Shown here piece by piece: positions 7,113 through 14,570 of a DNA stretch of 14,599 nt. Every line of letters starts with the position of its first letter. The first letter of the stretch is position 1. The stretch lies in the NCBI GenBank assembly GCA_028281215.1, contig JANQKH010000740.1, forward strand, positions 1 through 14,599. Reading direction: 5' to 3'. This DNA comes from Phycisphaeraceae bacterium (GTDB lineage: Bacteria; Planctomycetota; Phycisphaerae; Phycisphaerales; Phycisphaeraceae). The notes under the pieces were generated by a model that searched no databases, was not told the DNA's origin, and saw nothing but the letters and a program-made list of their open reading frames with translations. The translations under genes were made by a program, and so were the position numbers.

Positions 7113-7415
7113 GGCTCACATTCTACCACGCATCACGTTCAAACTCGCGTTGCGAATGGCGGCGTCACATCCACAAAAACGATTCCGAACACGGCACCCC
7201 CACCATAGTTTGAAAGTCAAGTCCCCGTTGCAAAAAACTGACATAACCTTTGTGGACAAAAGAATTTCCATCGATGTCGTGACACCCTCTTGCCTACCGC
7301 CTAGAATGGCCTCGAACAAATTATAAAGTGTACGTAACAACGCCCATGTGAGCGGCAATACATTTCAGCGAATGGTGAAGCGCGACGTGACAGTTCCGGG
7401 GTGGAACCAAGCACA
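7113..7415. other. Divergent intergenic region
   Basis: This roughly 300-bp region separates the divergent zinc-ribbon protein gene and the HEAT/TPR gene and should hold both promoters. For the minus strand, TTGCAA and AACTAT about 17 bp apart are a weak candidate. A minus-strand ORF here (7116-7358) has no recognisable domain and I do not count it as a gene. Nothing stronger is visible. Confidence 0.3.
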
Positions 7416-8132
7416 ATGGACGCAACGCCCGGCAAGACAACATCGATCGACGGCGACGAATTTCTGGCGGTCATCCTCCCCTTCCTCAAAGAGGGCGATG
7501 CCGGTGGACTCGCCCACGCCGTCAAGGTTCGATGGCACGCTAGGCACATTTGCCAACTGCTCAAATCACACAACGTGGACATTCGTCGCGTCGCAGCTGT
7601 CACCCTTGGGCTGGTCGGCAACAAGAACGCGATATGTTGCCTGACCCACGCGTTACGCGACCCGGACGCGCAGGTACAACAGATGGCCGAGCACAGTCTC
7701 TGGTCGATCTGGTTCCGGGCCGGTACCGACGACGCGACCATCCCCTTCCGCGAGGGACTTGCTCATCTCAACGCGGACCGCCACACACAAGCCGCCGCCA
7801 GTTTCCAAAAGGCGATTGAACTGGACGCCTCCTTCGCCGAGGCGTACAACCAGTGCGCGATCGCCAATTACCTGGCCGGCGATTACAAAGCTGCGATCGA
7901 AAACGCCAAGCGCGCCATCAAACTCATCCCCACCCACTTCGGCGCCATCGCCGGTCTTGGCCACTGCTTCGCCGAACTCGGCGAACTCACTCTCGCGCTG
8001 CGATGCTACCGCAGAGCCAAACGCATCAACCCGCAAACCGAAGGCCTCTCCGACGCCATCGACCGACTGCAAACCCGCGTCAACGACATGAACGATTCCG
8101 GTTACTTCGAGTTGGACGCGATCCCGGGTTGA
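7416..8132 (+). CDS. HEAT-repeat/TPR-repeat protein
   Basis: The 238-residue protein has no signal peptide and no transmembrane helix, so it is probably cytoplasmic. The N-terminal half (about 32-100) has helical HEAT-like repeats: DIRRVAAVTLGLVGNKNAI then LTHALRDPDAQVQQMAEHSLW. Residues 109-206 form three tetratricopeptide repeats (FREGLAHLNADRHTQAAASF, AEAYNQCAIANYLAGDYKAA, AIAGLGHCFAELGELTLALR), each with the usual small-residue and Pro/Asp pattern. Both repeat types build protein-binding surfaces, so this is probably an adaptor or assembly factor; no enzyme domain is present. I chose ATG 7416; GTG 7401 in the same frame is possible. Its 3' end faces the large laminin-B-like gene. Confidence 0.8.
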   Translation: MDATPGKTTSIDGDEFLAVILPFLKEGDAGGLAHAVKVRWHARHICQLLKSHNVDIRRVAAVTLGLVGNKNAICCLTHALRDPDAQVQQMAEHSLWSIWFRAGTDDATIPFREGLAHLNADRHTQAAASFQKAIELDASFAEAYNQCAIANYLAGDYKAAIENAKRAIKLIPTHFGAIAGLGHCFAELGELTLALRCYRRAKRINPQTEGLSDAIDRLQTRVNDMNDSGYFELDAIPG

Positions 8133-8231
8133 ACGGCAAACCGTATCCAATCCCGCCATTCACCTTTTGGGCACAGCCCGGGAACGATGTTTAGGCAAAG
8201 AACGCGTCGTCAGGTTTAACCGTTAAAGAGC

Positions 8232-8265
8232 GTCGGATACCGTTCGCTTGCAAACAGTATCCGAC
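8232..8265. terminator. Strong hairpin between convergent genes
   Basis: GTCGGATAC (8232-8240) pairs perfectly with GTATCCGAC (8257-8265), and GTT/AAC extend the stem past one mismatch around an 8-nt loop. It lies in the 160-bp gap between two converging genes, which fits a bidirectional terminator. Only the minus strand has a modest T-rich run after it (CTCTTTAACGG). A nearby TTTAAC-C-GTTAAA inverted repeat (8215-8227) is a minor extra. Confidence 0.6.
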
Positions 8266-8293
8266 ACCGACCCCTAACTCATCCGCCCGCGCA

Positions 8294-10072
8294 CTACTGC
8301 CCGTACATCACCACATTGCGCAGCCCGCCGGTTTCGTGTTGGGTGGTGTGTTCGCAGTTGATCAACAACAACTTGAGATTGCTCAGCACGCGTTTCAAAT
8401 CAGCTTCTGTGACTGCCTTTTTTGACTTGCGATGCTTCCACGCAGACGCCTCGAACGGCACCGCGAAGCGCACCCAACCGCCGCTCGGCTTGGGGTTTCG
8501 GTGAATCAGATCAAGCGTGCCATCGCTGATGCGGACCACTTCCCATTGAAACGTGGGTGCGCCGTCTTTGATCTGGTTTAACTCGAAGGTCAACCCGCAA
8601 CCGTAAGCTCGGCTCTTGTCGCCGAGGAATTTCGCCGGCGCCTTGAAGTACCAGAGTCGGCCGGAGCCTTTGTCGCGTGCAGAGATATAGCCGGCGTGGG
8701 CTTTGAACTCACGGGCGTCGCCGCTGATCGACCAGCCGTCAAATGAACCGACAAACACACTGCGGGCAATCGCGCGGCCTTTGATCACCCCGGCGTGATC
8801 CGTGGCCGCCTTGTCGGAACACGTGCCTTTTACTTTCGACTTGGGAGGGAACTTGTAAGGCCCGCGGCCGCAGCGCGTCAGAATGTCAATGAACGCTTGC
8901 GGCGGACGCTTGCCAGCACTGCCACCGAAGCCGCATTCAACGTACTGGCTCAACAACGCATTCTGCCCGGCGCCCAATCGTTCAAGTCGTTCCTTGATTC
9001 GATCGTACTCGTCGCTGTCCTGTCGATTGTCCGATTCCAACTTCATTTTCCGGCACATCAACTGCTTGATCAGTGATTCATGGGCGACCATCAGTTCGAT
9101 AAGGCTGTCAGGATTGACACCCTGACACGGATCAGCCGCGACCGGCGTCGCAGGCTCACCCGAAGTCTTTGTCGGGAAGTAAACCTTCTTCCAGTGATCG
9201 ATCAACTTCTTGTGTCGTTCACTGCAAGACTCACCCCAATAACGCGCAGACACTAAGCTGAAACGCCAACTCAACGTCTTGCTGCTCAAATCCAGATCGG
9301 CATCGATCGCACCGATCACCTCCGCGTGATATGACTTCAACGAATCGTTTCCGTTGCATTGGCAACCGACGGCGTCGATGCGATAGGTGACGATGCCCTG
9401 GGTCATGTCCACTTCGACCGTGGTGGTTTCCTTGCCGCCCTTGCAGAAACCAGGCTGAGCGGTACGGGTGAATTTCATCTTGCCGGCCTTGGAATTGGCA
9501 TGCACCTTCTTCATGCTTTCGACAAGGGCTTCCTTGATGAGTTTGTCGCGCGTGGTTTGGGGGATACCCTGCTTTTCCAGAACTTTGTCGAGTGCGAGTT
9601 TCAGGGCGCGGATGCCGGTCTTTTCAAACAGTTCCGCGCTGTTGCGGGCAGTGGCAAAGTCCTTGATCAGGCCGACGACCTTGGCAGCCGTGCCAAACCC
9701 TCCGACCTTGAGCACACGCTCAACCGCCGTCGCCATCTCATTGCCGAAGCCGACGATGATCATGTCCGCCTGCAACTCCAAAGCAATCTGTCGCGACCGA
9801 AACGCAGGCGTGTAGAACGGCCGACCGGGGAACGTGTCGCGCATGAGCACTTGCTGTTTTGAATCAAACCCTGAAGCGGCCAGGTCACGCAATGCCACCG
9901 CAAACGTAACATCGGTGGTGATGTCCGCAGCCTGCGCGCGGGGTGGTGCGGCGGTAAAAAACCACACGAACGCCATCACCAGCACGATGCCGACGCGCGA
10001 AAGGTTGATGGTTGACTGAATGGAATGGGTACGGCGCGCACGCTGCCGACTATCAAAGTCTGCGTCTTTCAT
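8294..10072 (-). CDS. Exported protein with C-terminal laminin-B-like domain
   Basis: The 592-residue protein begins with a basic n-region, a hydrophobic core at about 24-41 (GIVLVMAFVWFF) and an AQA-A cleavage site near residue 48, so it should be exported. Residues about 50-300 are of unknown fold and include several cysteines (C210, C237, C239, C283). A charged helical stretch follows at about 340-370 (KLESDNRQDSDEYDRIKERL). The final 155 residues (from about 438) match the laminin B (laminin IV type A) pattern: FDGWSISGDA, YISARDKGSGRLWYFKAPAK, FLGDKSRAYGCGLTFEL, a W.RF.VPFE..AW strand, VTEADLKRVLSNLKLLLI and GGLRNVVM. In animals this domain is in laminins and perlecan; bacterial copies are usually on secreted adhesion or binding proteins, but their ligands are unknown. 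A good AGGAG (10079-10083) sits 6 nt before the ATG. Confidence 0.75.
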   Translation of the reverse strand: MKDADFDSRQRARRTHSIQSTINLSRVGIVLVMAFVWFFTAAPPRAQAADITTDVTFAVALRDLAASGFDSKQQVLMRDTFPGRPFYTPAFRSRQIALELQADMIIVGFGNEMATAVERVLKVGGFGTAAKVVGLIKDFATARNSAELFEKTGIRALKLALDKVLEKQGIPQTTRDKLIKEALVESMKKVHANSKAGKMKFTRTAQPGFCKGGKETTTVEVDMTQGIVTYRIDAVGCQCNGNDSLKSYHAEVIGAIDADLDLSSKTLSWRFSLVSARYWGESCSERHKKLIDHWKKVYFPTKTSGEPATPVAADPCQGVNPDSLIELMVAHESLIKQLMCRKMKLESDNRQDSDEYDRIKERLERLGAGQNALLSQYVECGFGGSAGKRPPQAFIDILTRCGRGPYKFPPKSKVKGTCSDKAATDHAGVIKGRAIARSVFVGSFDGWSISGDAREFKAHAGYISARDKGSGRLWYFKAPAKFLGDKSRAYGCGLTFELNQIKDGAPTFQWEVVRISDGTLDLIHRNPKPSGGWVRFAVPFEASAWKHRKSKKAVTEADLKRVLSNLKLLLINCEHTTQHETGGLRNVVMYGQ

Positions 10073-10433
10073 GTTGCACTCCTGTGTCGGTGTTTATCTC
10101 TCATCCGGCACAAGAGGTGCATACACCATGCCAGCGGTCATAGGCACAGGGAAATGCCGATTCCGGTTTGCAACCCCCAAAGAACGCGCCATTTGCCCCA
10201 CCCATAACCAGAAATCCCCCACATGATGACGTTGCAAATGACGTGCGATCCCCATCCCCGAAACACGGATGCCAAAGTACATTTTCGCTGTTCCAGATTA
10301 CACAGAATGTGTTCAAGATGCAGCTTTCGAATCGAGCCTATTGGCAAGCGGGTGACCAGCACGTACGTAAGTCTTGCCCAAACAGCCGCCATTGACGGAA
10401 GGACAAAGAATTGCGAAACTACGCGACCTCCAC
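10073..10433. other. Gene-poor region before the tRNA
   Basis: This 360-bp stretch holds the leader and probable promoter of the minus-strand laminin-B-like gene and the upstream region of the tRNA. The overlapping ORFs in it show no domain, no consistent coding pattern and no convincing ribosome-binding site. I see no further gene. Confidence 0.4.
10392..10420 (+). promoter_or_regulatory. Candidate tRNA promoter
   Basis: TTGACG (10392-10397) matches five of six -35 consensus bases. A weak -10, GAAACT, lies 17 bp downstream. Transcription would begin near 10427, a few bases before the tRNA. Confidence 0.35.
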
Positions 10434-10517
10434 GCCGGAGTGGCGGAATTGGCAGACGCGCCGGATTCAAAATCCGGTGAGGTAAAACTCGTGTGGGTTC
10501 GAGTCCCACCTCCGGCA
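10434..10517 (+). tRNA. tRNA-Leu (anticodon CAA)
   Basis: The 84-nt gene folds as a class II tRNA. GCCGGAG (10434-10440) pairs with CTCCGGC (10510-10516), with discriminator A 10517. The D-arm contains AATTGGCAGA, and the anticodon stem CCGGA/TCCGG encloses the loop TTCAAAA, giving anticodon CAA. A long variable arm (GAGGTAAAACTC) and the T-arm GTGGG-TTCGAGT-CCCAC follow. CCA is not encoded. The CAA anticodon reads UUG leucine codons. A tyrosine recombinase gene begins to the right, less than 100 bp from its 3' end, so this tRNA is the likely integration site and stays intact at this junction. Confidence 0.95.
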
Positions 10518-10520
10518 TTG
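10500..10520. other. Probable attachment-site core at the tRNA 3' end (attL/attR)
   Basis: Tyrosine recombinases often use the T-arm and 3' end of tRNA genes as crossover site, and this tRNA has an integrase gene next to its 3' end. The exact core cannot be defined because the second copy, expected as a repeat of the tRNA 3' end, is outside the window. Confidence 0.45.
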
Positions 10521-10580
10521 TTGGTATTAAAGAAGTTACGTTAAGAGAGACACATTTCGCCGATGCGGTTTTTGGTCGCG

Positions 10581-10619
10581 TATAGCGAATTTATAGCAAA
10601 GCATGGTTTGCCTGCTATA
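10581..10619. repeat. Repeated TATAGC motifs and hairpin at the end of the integrase gene
   Basis: TATAGC occurs at 10581-10586 and 10592-10597 as a direct repeat, and inverted as GCTATA at 10614-10619. The last two copies also flank GCAAA-GCATGG-TTTGC, giving a bulged hairpin that overlaps the integrase stop codon (10615-10617). The motifs lie between the tRNA and int and could be recombinase arm sites or the int transcript's 3' hairpin; no T-tract follows. Confidence 0.4.
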
Positions 10620-11859
10620 CAGACGCGACCTGCGAGAGAATGTGAAAGCGGGTTTTCAGGTAGAACTTTTCTGCTACTCCCGGCGTGTGGCCTAGCACTT
10701 CACAGTGGACGCTGATCGGGATTCCGGCTTCGGCAAGTTCGGTGGCCCTGCTCTTGCGACAGGTCTGCCAGAACGCAGGCCACGGATTTCCACCGTTCAC
10801 CTCTGCTCGTTTGAATATTGGTTTGATGCAAGCATTCAGGGTGTGAACGCTTGAGATGTACCGCCGGCTAATCACAAATTCCTCGCCGGGTTCGAGAGCG
10901 TTGATTGCGTTCGTCAGTAGCTCCTCTAATTCCTGCCCTATCGGGACAAATCGGTACGGGTTTGTGCGTTTCTTCCTAGCTGTTTTCTTCCCGTACACAT
11001 GCACGCCGGAAACACGATCGTCCCCTGTTACGAGTTCCACGTCCGTCACTTTCACCCTGAGTATTTCACTTCGCCTCAAACCCCCTAGCCGTGCAAGGCC
11101 AATAGCAGCCTTCCAAAACACTGCTGCGTGAGGCCGTCGTTTTTGCCAGCTTGAACTATCAGTTTGGCATGACGCCAAGAGTTTGCTGAGTTCTTCTCGT
11201 TCAACGAAGTGCCAGTCCTTATCAGGGGTTGGCGGTTGCTGGTTTAAGTGTTTGAATGGGTTGATACCAATGAGATTTTCTTTGACCGCCCAAGCGAACA
11301 CCATTTTCGCATTTCGGATTTGGCTGCACACGGTTGTCTCTGACTTAACGCCGTGCTGTGCTTGCGGCCCTCGTCGGTACTTGTCCAAGTGTCCTTGCCG
11401 ATAGGTCGTTACCCAATCAGTTGCATGACACGGATCAATCTGGTCCAGCCTTACACCTTTGCCGAATCTTTCGACAAAGTAACCTTTCAGGCTTCTTGCC
11501 GTTGAAAGCTCACCCTTCACGGTCTGCCTTATCACTCGCGACTTCTTGTTTCTGATGTATCGGGATAAGAAACTGACGAGCATTGGAGCCTTGCCGCGAT
11601 CACGTTTGCCCGGATCAGCACCCAAGGATTCAATGAACTTCTTGGCAAGGGCGTTGGCCTCTCGTTGGTTGAGCGTGGAAGCATCAAAGCAGGAGTCGTT
11701 GAAGTGTTTTTGGCCGAACGTGGTGAGGTACATGTACCGCCGCTGCCCCTTGCTGTTTTTGTACGGGACACGCCACTGACCGTTGCATTGCTGGGCGAGG
11801 TGTGATCGCTTGCGGCTTGCGTTCTTCTTCGGTGCTTGACGTGACGGCATGATGGGCAT
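10615..11859 (-). CDS. Tyrosine recombinase/integrase
   Basis: The 414-residue protein is a tyrosine recombinase. An N-terminal basic region (about 1-45) precedes a SAM-like DNA-binding core (about 90-205) with MVFAWAVKENLIGINPF, the usual end of that domain. The catalytic domain runs from about 215 to the end. It shows GGLRRSEI (first Arg, R262), a basic GKKTARKKR beta-hairpin region (Lys candidate K291 or K292), QTCRKSRATEL (second Arg, R368), LGH (H391) and the nucleophile Y400 in AEKFYL. The usual HxxR motif reads QxxR (Q365), a substitution I also associate with planctomycetal relatives. It should catalyse site-specific insertion and excision at the adjacent tRNA-Leu. ATG (complement of 11857-11859) is used; the in-frame Met at codon 4 may be the real start. 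It is the last gene of a five-gene minus-strand run, 88 bp after the HTH gene. Confidence 0.92.
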   Translation of the reverse strand: MPIMPSRQAPKKNASRKRSHLAQQCNGQWRVPYKNSKGQRRYMYLTTFGQKHFNDSCFDASTLNQREANALAKKFIESLGADPGKRDRGKAPMLVSFLSRYIRNKKSRVIRQTVKGELSTARSLKGYFVERFGKGVRLDQIDPCHATDWVTTYRQGHLDKYRRGPQAQHGVKSETTVCSQIRNAKMVFAWAVKENLIGINPFKHLNQQPPTPDKDWHFVEREELSKLLASCQTDSSSWQKRRPHAAVFWKAAIGLARLGGLRRSEILRVKVTDVELVTGDDRVSGVHVYGKKTARKKRTNPYRFVPIGQELEELLTNAINALEPGEEFVISRRYISSVHTLNACIKPIFKRAEVNGGNPWPAFWQTCRKSRATELAEAGIPISVHCEVLGHTPGVAEKFYLKTRFHILSQVASV

Positions 11860-11947
11860 TGCTCCAAAAGTAAGAGGCGTGACTTGTGTTAGGTGCTTGA
11901 AGCAGATTTGAATTGTTCATATTGTACGCCAAGCATGTATCCGACGA

Positions 11948-12181
11948 CTACGTTAAGTCGCATAATCTTTTGAGAAAATCAACGACGTGTTCTCGTAAGA
12001 ACAACACCTCATTACCACGCCGAAAACTTTTGAGACCTTTGTTTTTTCTCAGTCGGTACAACGCTTTGAACGGGGCCTTCCCCGTGATCCTCAACGCGGC
12101 GATGACCTCGTTGCACGTCATCACTGACGGCCAATGCTTGGGATCATCTGATAGCTGTGTCGTTTCTTCGTTTCTAATCAT
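11948..12181 (-). CDS. Small HTH protein, excisionase/AlpA-like
   Basis: The 77-residue protein has the HTH_17 (MerR-like excisionase) pattern: a short N-terminus, then MTCNEVIAALRITGKAPFKA, a basic recognition region (LYRLRKNKGLKSFRRGN) and a closing EVLFLREHVVDFLKRL, where a short strand leads into the last helix. Such proteins bind DNA near attachment sites and help the integrase excise the element, or they regulate transcription. The ribosome-binding site is excellent: GGAGG lies 7 nt before ATG (complement of 12179-12181). It is 27 bp downstream of the small membrane protein gene and 88 bp upstream of the integrase gene on the same strand, which fits an xis-int pair. It could instead be only a regulator. 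Confidence 0.75.
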   Translation of the reverse strand: MIRNEETTQLSDDPKHWPSVMTCNEVIAALRITGKAPFKALYRLRKNKGLKSFRRGNEVLFLREHVVDFLKRLCDLT

Positions 12182-12208
12182 GTCTCATCCTCCATTATGG
12201 ATTTTGGT

Positions 12209-12436
12209 TCACCTTCTCCTGCCAAACCGTTTCCTGCGAACGTGCCTAAGAACAACTAATGCGAACAAGACCGCCACGCTTATAAGGAGTGCGTGGTGGC
12301 CGCGTTCTTTTGACGCGTTGGCGTTCGCCACGAACAAAGCGGCGAGGTTCGCGGCTTCCCTGAAAAAAGAAATGACGGCGAGAAACGCGACCGGGCCTGT
12401 TGGTCTGAGCAGGTTGAATTCAAGCGTGACCTTCAT
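12209..12436 (-). CDS. Small membrane protein of unknown function
   Basis: I chose ATG at the complement of 12434-12436 because AGGAGG lies 4 nt upstream (12441-12446). That gives 75 residues; a start at 12454 in the same frame is less likely. There are two hydrophobic segments: a moderately hydrophobic N-terminal one (GPVAFLAVISFFREAANLAA) and a clear C-terminal helix (HALLISVAVLFALVVL). The latter ends in a strongly basic tail (RHVRRKRFGRRR), so the C-terminus should be cytoplasmic. I recognise no family. Small membrane proteins in mobile elements may be holin-like, entry-exclusion or transfer accessory proteins, but nothing here distinguishes these. It lies between the nuclease-like gene and the HTH gene in the same operon-like run. 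Confidence 0.6.
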   Translation of the reverse strand: MKVTLEFNLLRPTGPVAFLAVISFFREAANLAALFVANANASKERGHHALLISVAVLFALVVLRHVRRKRFGRRR

Positions 12437-12476
12437 TTGTCCTCCTTGCGGCATATTTATTTTTGTTTTCTAATAT

Positions 12477-12878
12477 TCATTCGACTTTCAAACAGGCAGA
12501 AATCAATGGCTTAACCATTGCTAGTGCTTGGGTTACAGTCAGAACGAAAACTGATATGTATTCCGGGGTCGGCGGGAGTGTTGCCAAGTGTTTTTTCACT
12601 GACCGAAGCACTTTGGGGTTGGGCACGACGATCCACAGCGACTCGGCTTGTGCGGCCACCGCCTTGTCCACGTCACGCTCAACCCGCTTCTTGGACAGCT
12701 CTGCTTCGACGGCGAGAAGGCGTGTGGGCGAGACCGATACCAACAAGTCGATGAAGCACGTAGTCGTGTCCATCTTGATCGGGAATTCTCGCTGAGCACG
12801 GCAACCGTTTGCGTGGAAGCGTCGTTCAAGCCGGTCCAAGATGAGGGTGTTGTGGACGTATCCGCCTTTACCAGCCAT
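12477..12878 (-). CDS. Small PD-(D/E)xK-like (replication-relaxation-type) protein
   Basis: The 133-residue protein has the order typical of stand-alone restriction-endonuclease-like domains. A first helix with HN (HNTLILDRLERRF) is followed by QREFPIKM (E31), CFIDLLVSVS (D44) and LLAVEAELSKKRVERDV (E58, E60, K63/K64), then a hydrophobic strand SLWIVVPN. The AVEAELSKKR block closely resembles the 'vEvElsrK' stretch of replication-relaxation-family proteins carried by plasmids and conjugative elements. The canonical ExK is replaced by ExE plus later lysines, so nuclease activity is unproven and it may only bind DNA or protein. Its ATG (complement of 12876-12878) directly follows the TGA of the ATPase gene, with AGGAG inside the ATPase's last codons, so the two are translationally coupled and likely partners. 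The family assignment is by eye. Confidence 0.5.
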   Translation of the reverse strand: MAGKGGYVHNTLILDRLERRFHANGCRAQREFPIKMDTTTCFIDLLVSVSPTRLLAVEAELSKKRVERDVDKAVAAQAESLWIVVPNPKVLRSVKKHLATLPPTPEYISVFVLTVTQALAMVKPLISACLKVE

Positions 12879-14570
12879 TCATTTTTCTCCTTCTGCCTCG
12901 GCTGTTGCTTGTTTCACCGCTTCCGTCGCCTTCTTGGTTGGTTCGAGAACGATTGCGGGCCTGCCTTTGCGTTGCGTGCTGACCGAGTGCTCCTTGAGAA
13001 AACCGTTCTCCACCAATGTCTTTCTGAGTTTTTGAGCGGCTTGCAAGCCCATCTTTGCCAGCTTGGCATACGCACTTGACGGCTTGCCCGGATGGGCGAT
13101 GACGGCGTTGAGGTATCGCAACTCTTTGGCCGAAAGGTTTGGTTGCTCGGACGCTGGCACGACCGGCGAGTCGGCGGGCAACGGCTCGCCTGATGCAACG
13201 CCCCAATCGTCAATGCCCCAGTTCTCGTACTCGGTTGCTTCTTCGACCGGCAACGATTCAAGATCGCCAAGCCACTCATGAACAACGTCGGTTCGAGGGA
13301 CGTTCATTTCCGGCGTTTCAAACAGGAACGGGAAAGGCCAATCACCGTGACCCATTTGGCCAAGCCACAGACCTGGCCTTCGCAGCAACGTCGGCAACGC
13401 ATTTCGCTGCTCGTTTGACAAACCCATGGCACGTGCCACCAAATCGCGATCACTGGCACTCCCGGTCCTCCCCACGCATTTGAATACAACATTAGAAAAA
13501 ATATGCGGTGTGATGTTGCCCGTCTGATTGCTCAGGTCAATCACCGCTCCAGTACCTCTGATAAGCCCGATCATGTCGGCCACTGAACTTGCCGCAGCAT
13601 TAGGTGCAAGAAGCCTGCTTGCCTCATCAAATACTATGTACAAATTGAACATACTCGGATTTGATATGCCTTGGGACACTCTCGACGTGAATTCCGCACG
13701 CAGCAAGTAATCAATAATAAAATTTTGGGCAATCTGTGATTCGCCCATCAACTCAAACGCAATCTGCCGTTTCGCAAGGTCACGCGTACTCCAACCAACG
13801 CGATACCGCAGCACGCTACCCAGCGACAAAAGGATTGGCTCCATATGATCAAGCACTGCAGATCTTGATTGCGAGTGAGCACTTTTTTCTTTCTTGATTG
13901 CTTCAAACAAATCATGTGTGCAGGGATAATGTTGCCTTCCGTTGAGCACTCCGAACCTGTGATAGAGCCTCAGAAGTGTTGCATGAACGAGTTTTGACGC
14001 TCGATGCGGCAGACCCAACACAGCAATGATGCCATCTGCGATGACAGGAGCCCAATCACGCGGATCAACTTTGTAGGGAGGCTGCAAGACGTTCAACTTG
14101 AGCCTGCGACCGGGTAGGATGAGGAGATCGATGCCTAGGCGACGCAGAAGTGGTTTGAGAAAAACGTACTCGCGTTTACGTATGTCGAACAAGAATAGGC
14201 CTTGAACTTTCGGTGCTATCTGCAGGATGTTGAAGTAGCTTCTCGAAGTTTTTCCACTCCCCGTCGTTGCAATCGACAGCTTGTTACCTGAGAGAAAGCT
14301 CAAGGGAATTCGGATTTGGTTTCCTCGGATGTCGTTGCCAAGAACAAAGTCCCCCGAACGTAGCTGGGGCAGTTGAAATGGCCCGTTCAATGCTTGTTGT
14401 GTTCTGTGTCGGGAAACGCGGCGAAACAGTTCTTCCTTGACAAATTTGTCCACCAATCCCAGCGACGCAAGACGGTTCACGGCCCGCCCGAAACGATCGT
14501 CAAGTAAACGGAATTTTCTCGCGTAAGCAAGGGAGTCAATGAACTCGTTCTGGTGAGAATGAGGCTTCAT
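12879..14570 (-). CDS. HerA/VirD4-type ATPase with C-terminal winged helix, 5' end possibly beyond window
   Basis: The 563-residue protein is a P-loop ATPase of the HerA/FtsK class, which also includes conjugation coupling proteins. Walker A is ATTGSGKT (101-108), preceded by the usual 'GNDIRGNQIRIPL' lead-in. Walker B is YIVFDEA (311-317; D315, E316). A sensor/arginine-finger region follows with SNQTGNI and CVGRTGS (R368). These enzymes are hexameric motors that pump or unwind DNA. Residues about 478-545 form a winged helix (AKELRYLNAVIAHPG, LRKTLVENGFLKEH, QRKGRPAIVLEP), followed by an Ala/Glu/Lys-rich tail. There is no transmembrane helix, unlike most conjugative coupling proteins. The start used is ATG (complement of 14568-14570), but no ribosome-binding site is visible and the frame stays open to the window edge, so the true start may be upstream. 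The nuclease-like gene follows with no gap. Confidence 0.8.
   Translation of the reverse strand: MKPHSHQNEFIDSLAYARKFRLLDDRFGRAVNRLASLGLVDKFVKEELFRRVSRHRTQQALNGPFQLPQLRSGDFVLGNDIRGNQIRIPLSFLSGNKLSIATTGSGKTSRSYFNILQIAPKVQGLFLFDIRKREYVFLKPLLRRLGIDLLILPGRRLKLNVLQPPYKVDPRDWAPVIADGIIAVLGLPHRASKLVHATLLRLYHRFGVLNGRQHYPCTHDLFEAIKKEKSAHSQSRSAVLDHMEPILLSLGSVLRYRVGWSTRDLAKRQIAFELMGESQIAQNFIIDYLLRAEFTSRVSQGISNPSMFNLYIVFDEASRLLAPNAAASSVADMIGLIRGTGAVIDLSNQTGNITPHIFSNVVFKCVGRTGSASDRDLVARAMGLSNEQRNALPTLLRRPGLWLGQMGHGDWPFPFLFETPEMNVPRTDVVHEWLGDLESLPVEEATEYENWGIDDWGVASGEPLPADSPVVPASEQPNLSAKELRYLNAVIAHPGKPSSAYAKLAKMGLQAAQKLRKTLVENGFLKEHSVSTQRKGRPAIVLEPTKKATEAVKQATAEAEGEK

Noticed and set aside
6412..7326. 304-residue ORF on the + strand
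   Set aside because: It is antisense to the zinc-ribbon membrane protein, whose helices and cysteine motifs are convincing; the + product is Pro/Ser/Asn-rich without a domain.
7116..7358. 80-residue ORF on the minus strand
   Set aside because: No domain, low-quality composition and location in a probable promoter region.
9359..9862. 167-residue ORF on the + strand
   Set aside because: Antisense shadow of the laminin-B-like gene.
10101..10518. Overlapping short ORFs on both strands upstream of and across the tRNA
   Set aside because: Several frames are open at once, one runs through the tRNA, and none has a recognisable domain or ribosome-binding site.
11913..12473. 186-residue ORF on the + strand
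   Set aside because: It is antisense to the excisionase-like and small membrane genes, both of which have near-ideal ribosome-binding sites.
12648..13079. 143-residue ORF on the + strand
   Set aside because: Antisense to the nuclease-like and ATPase genes; no domain.
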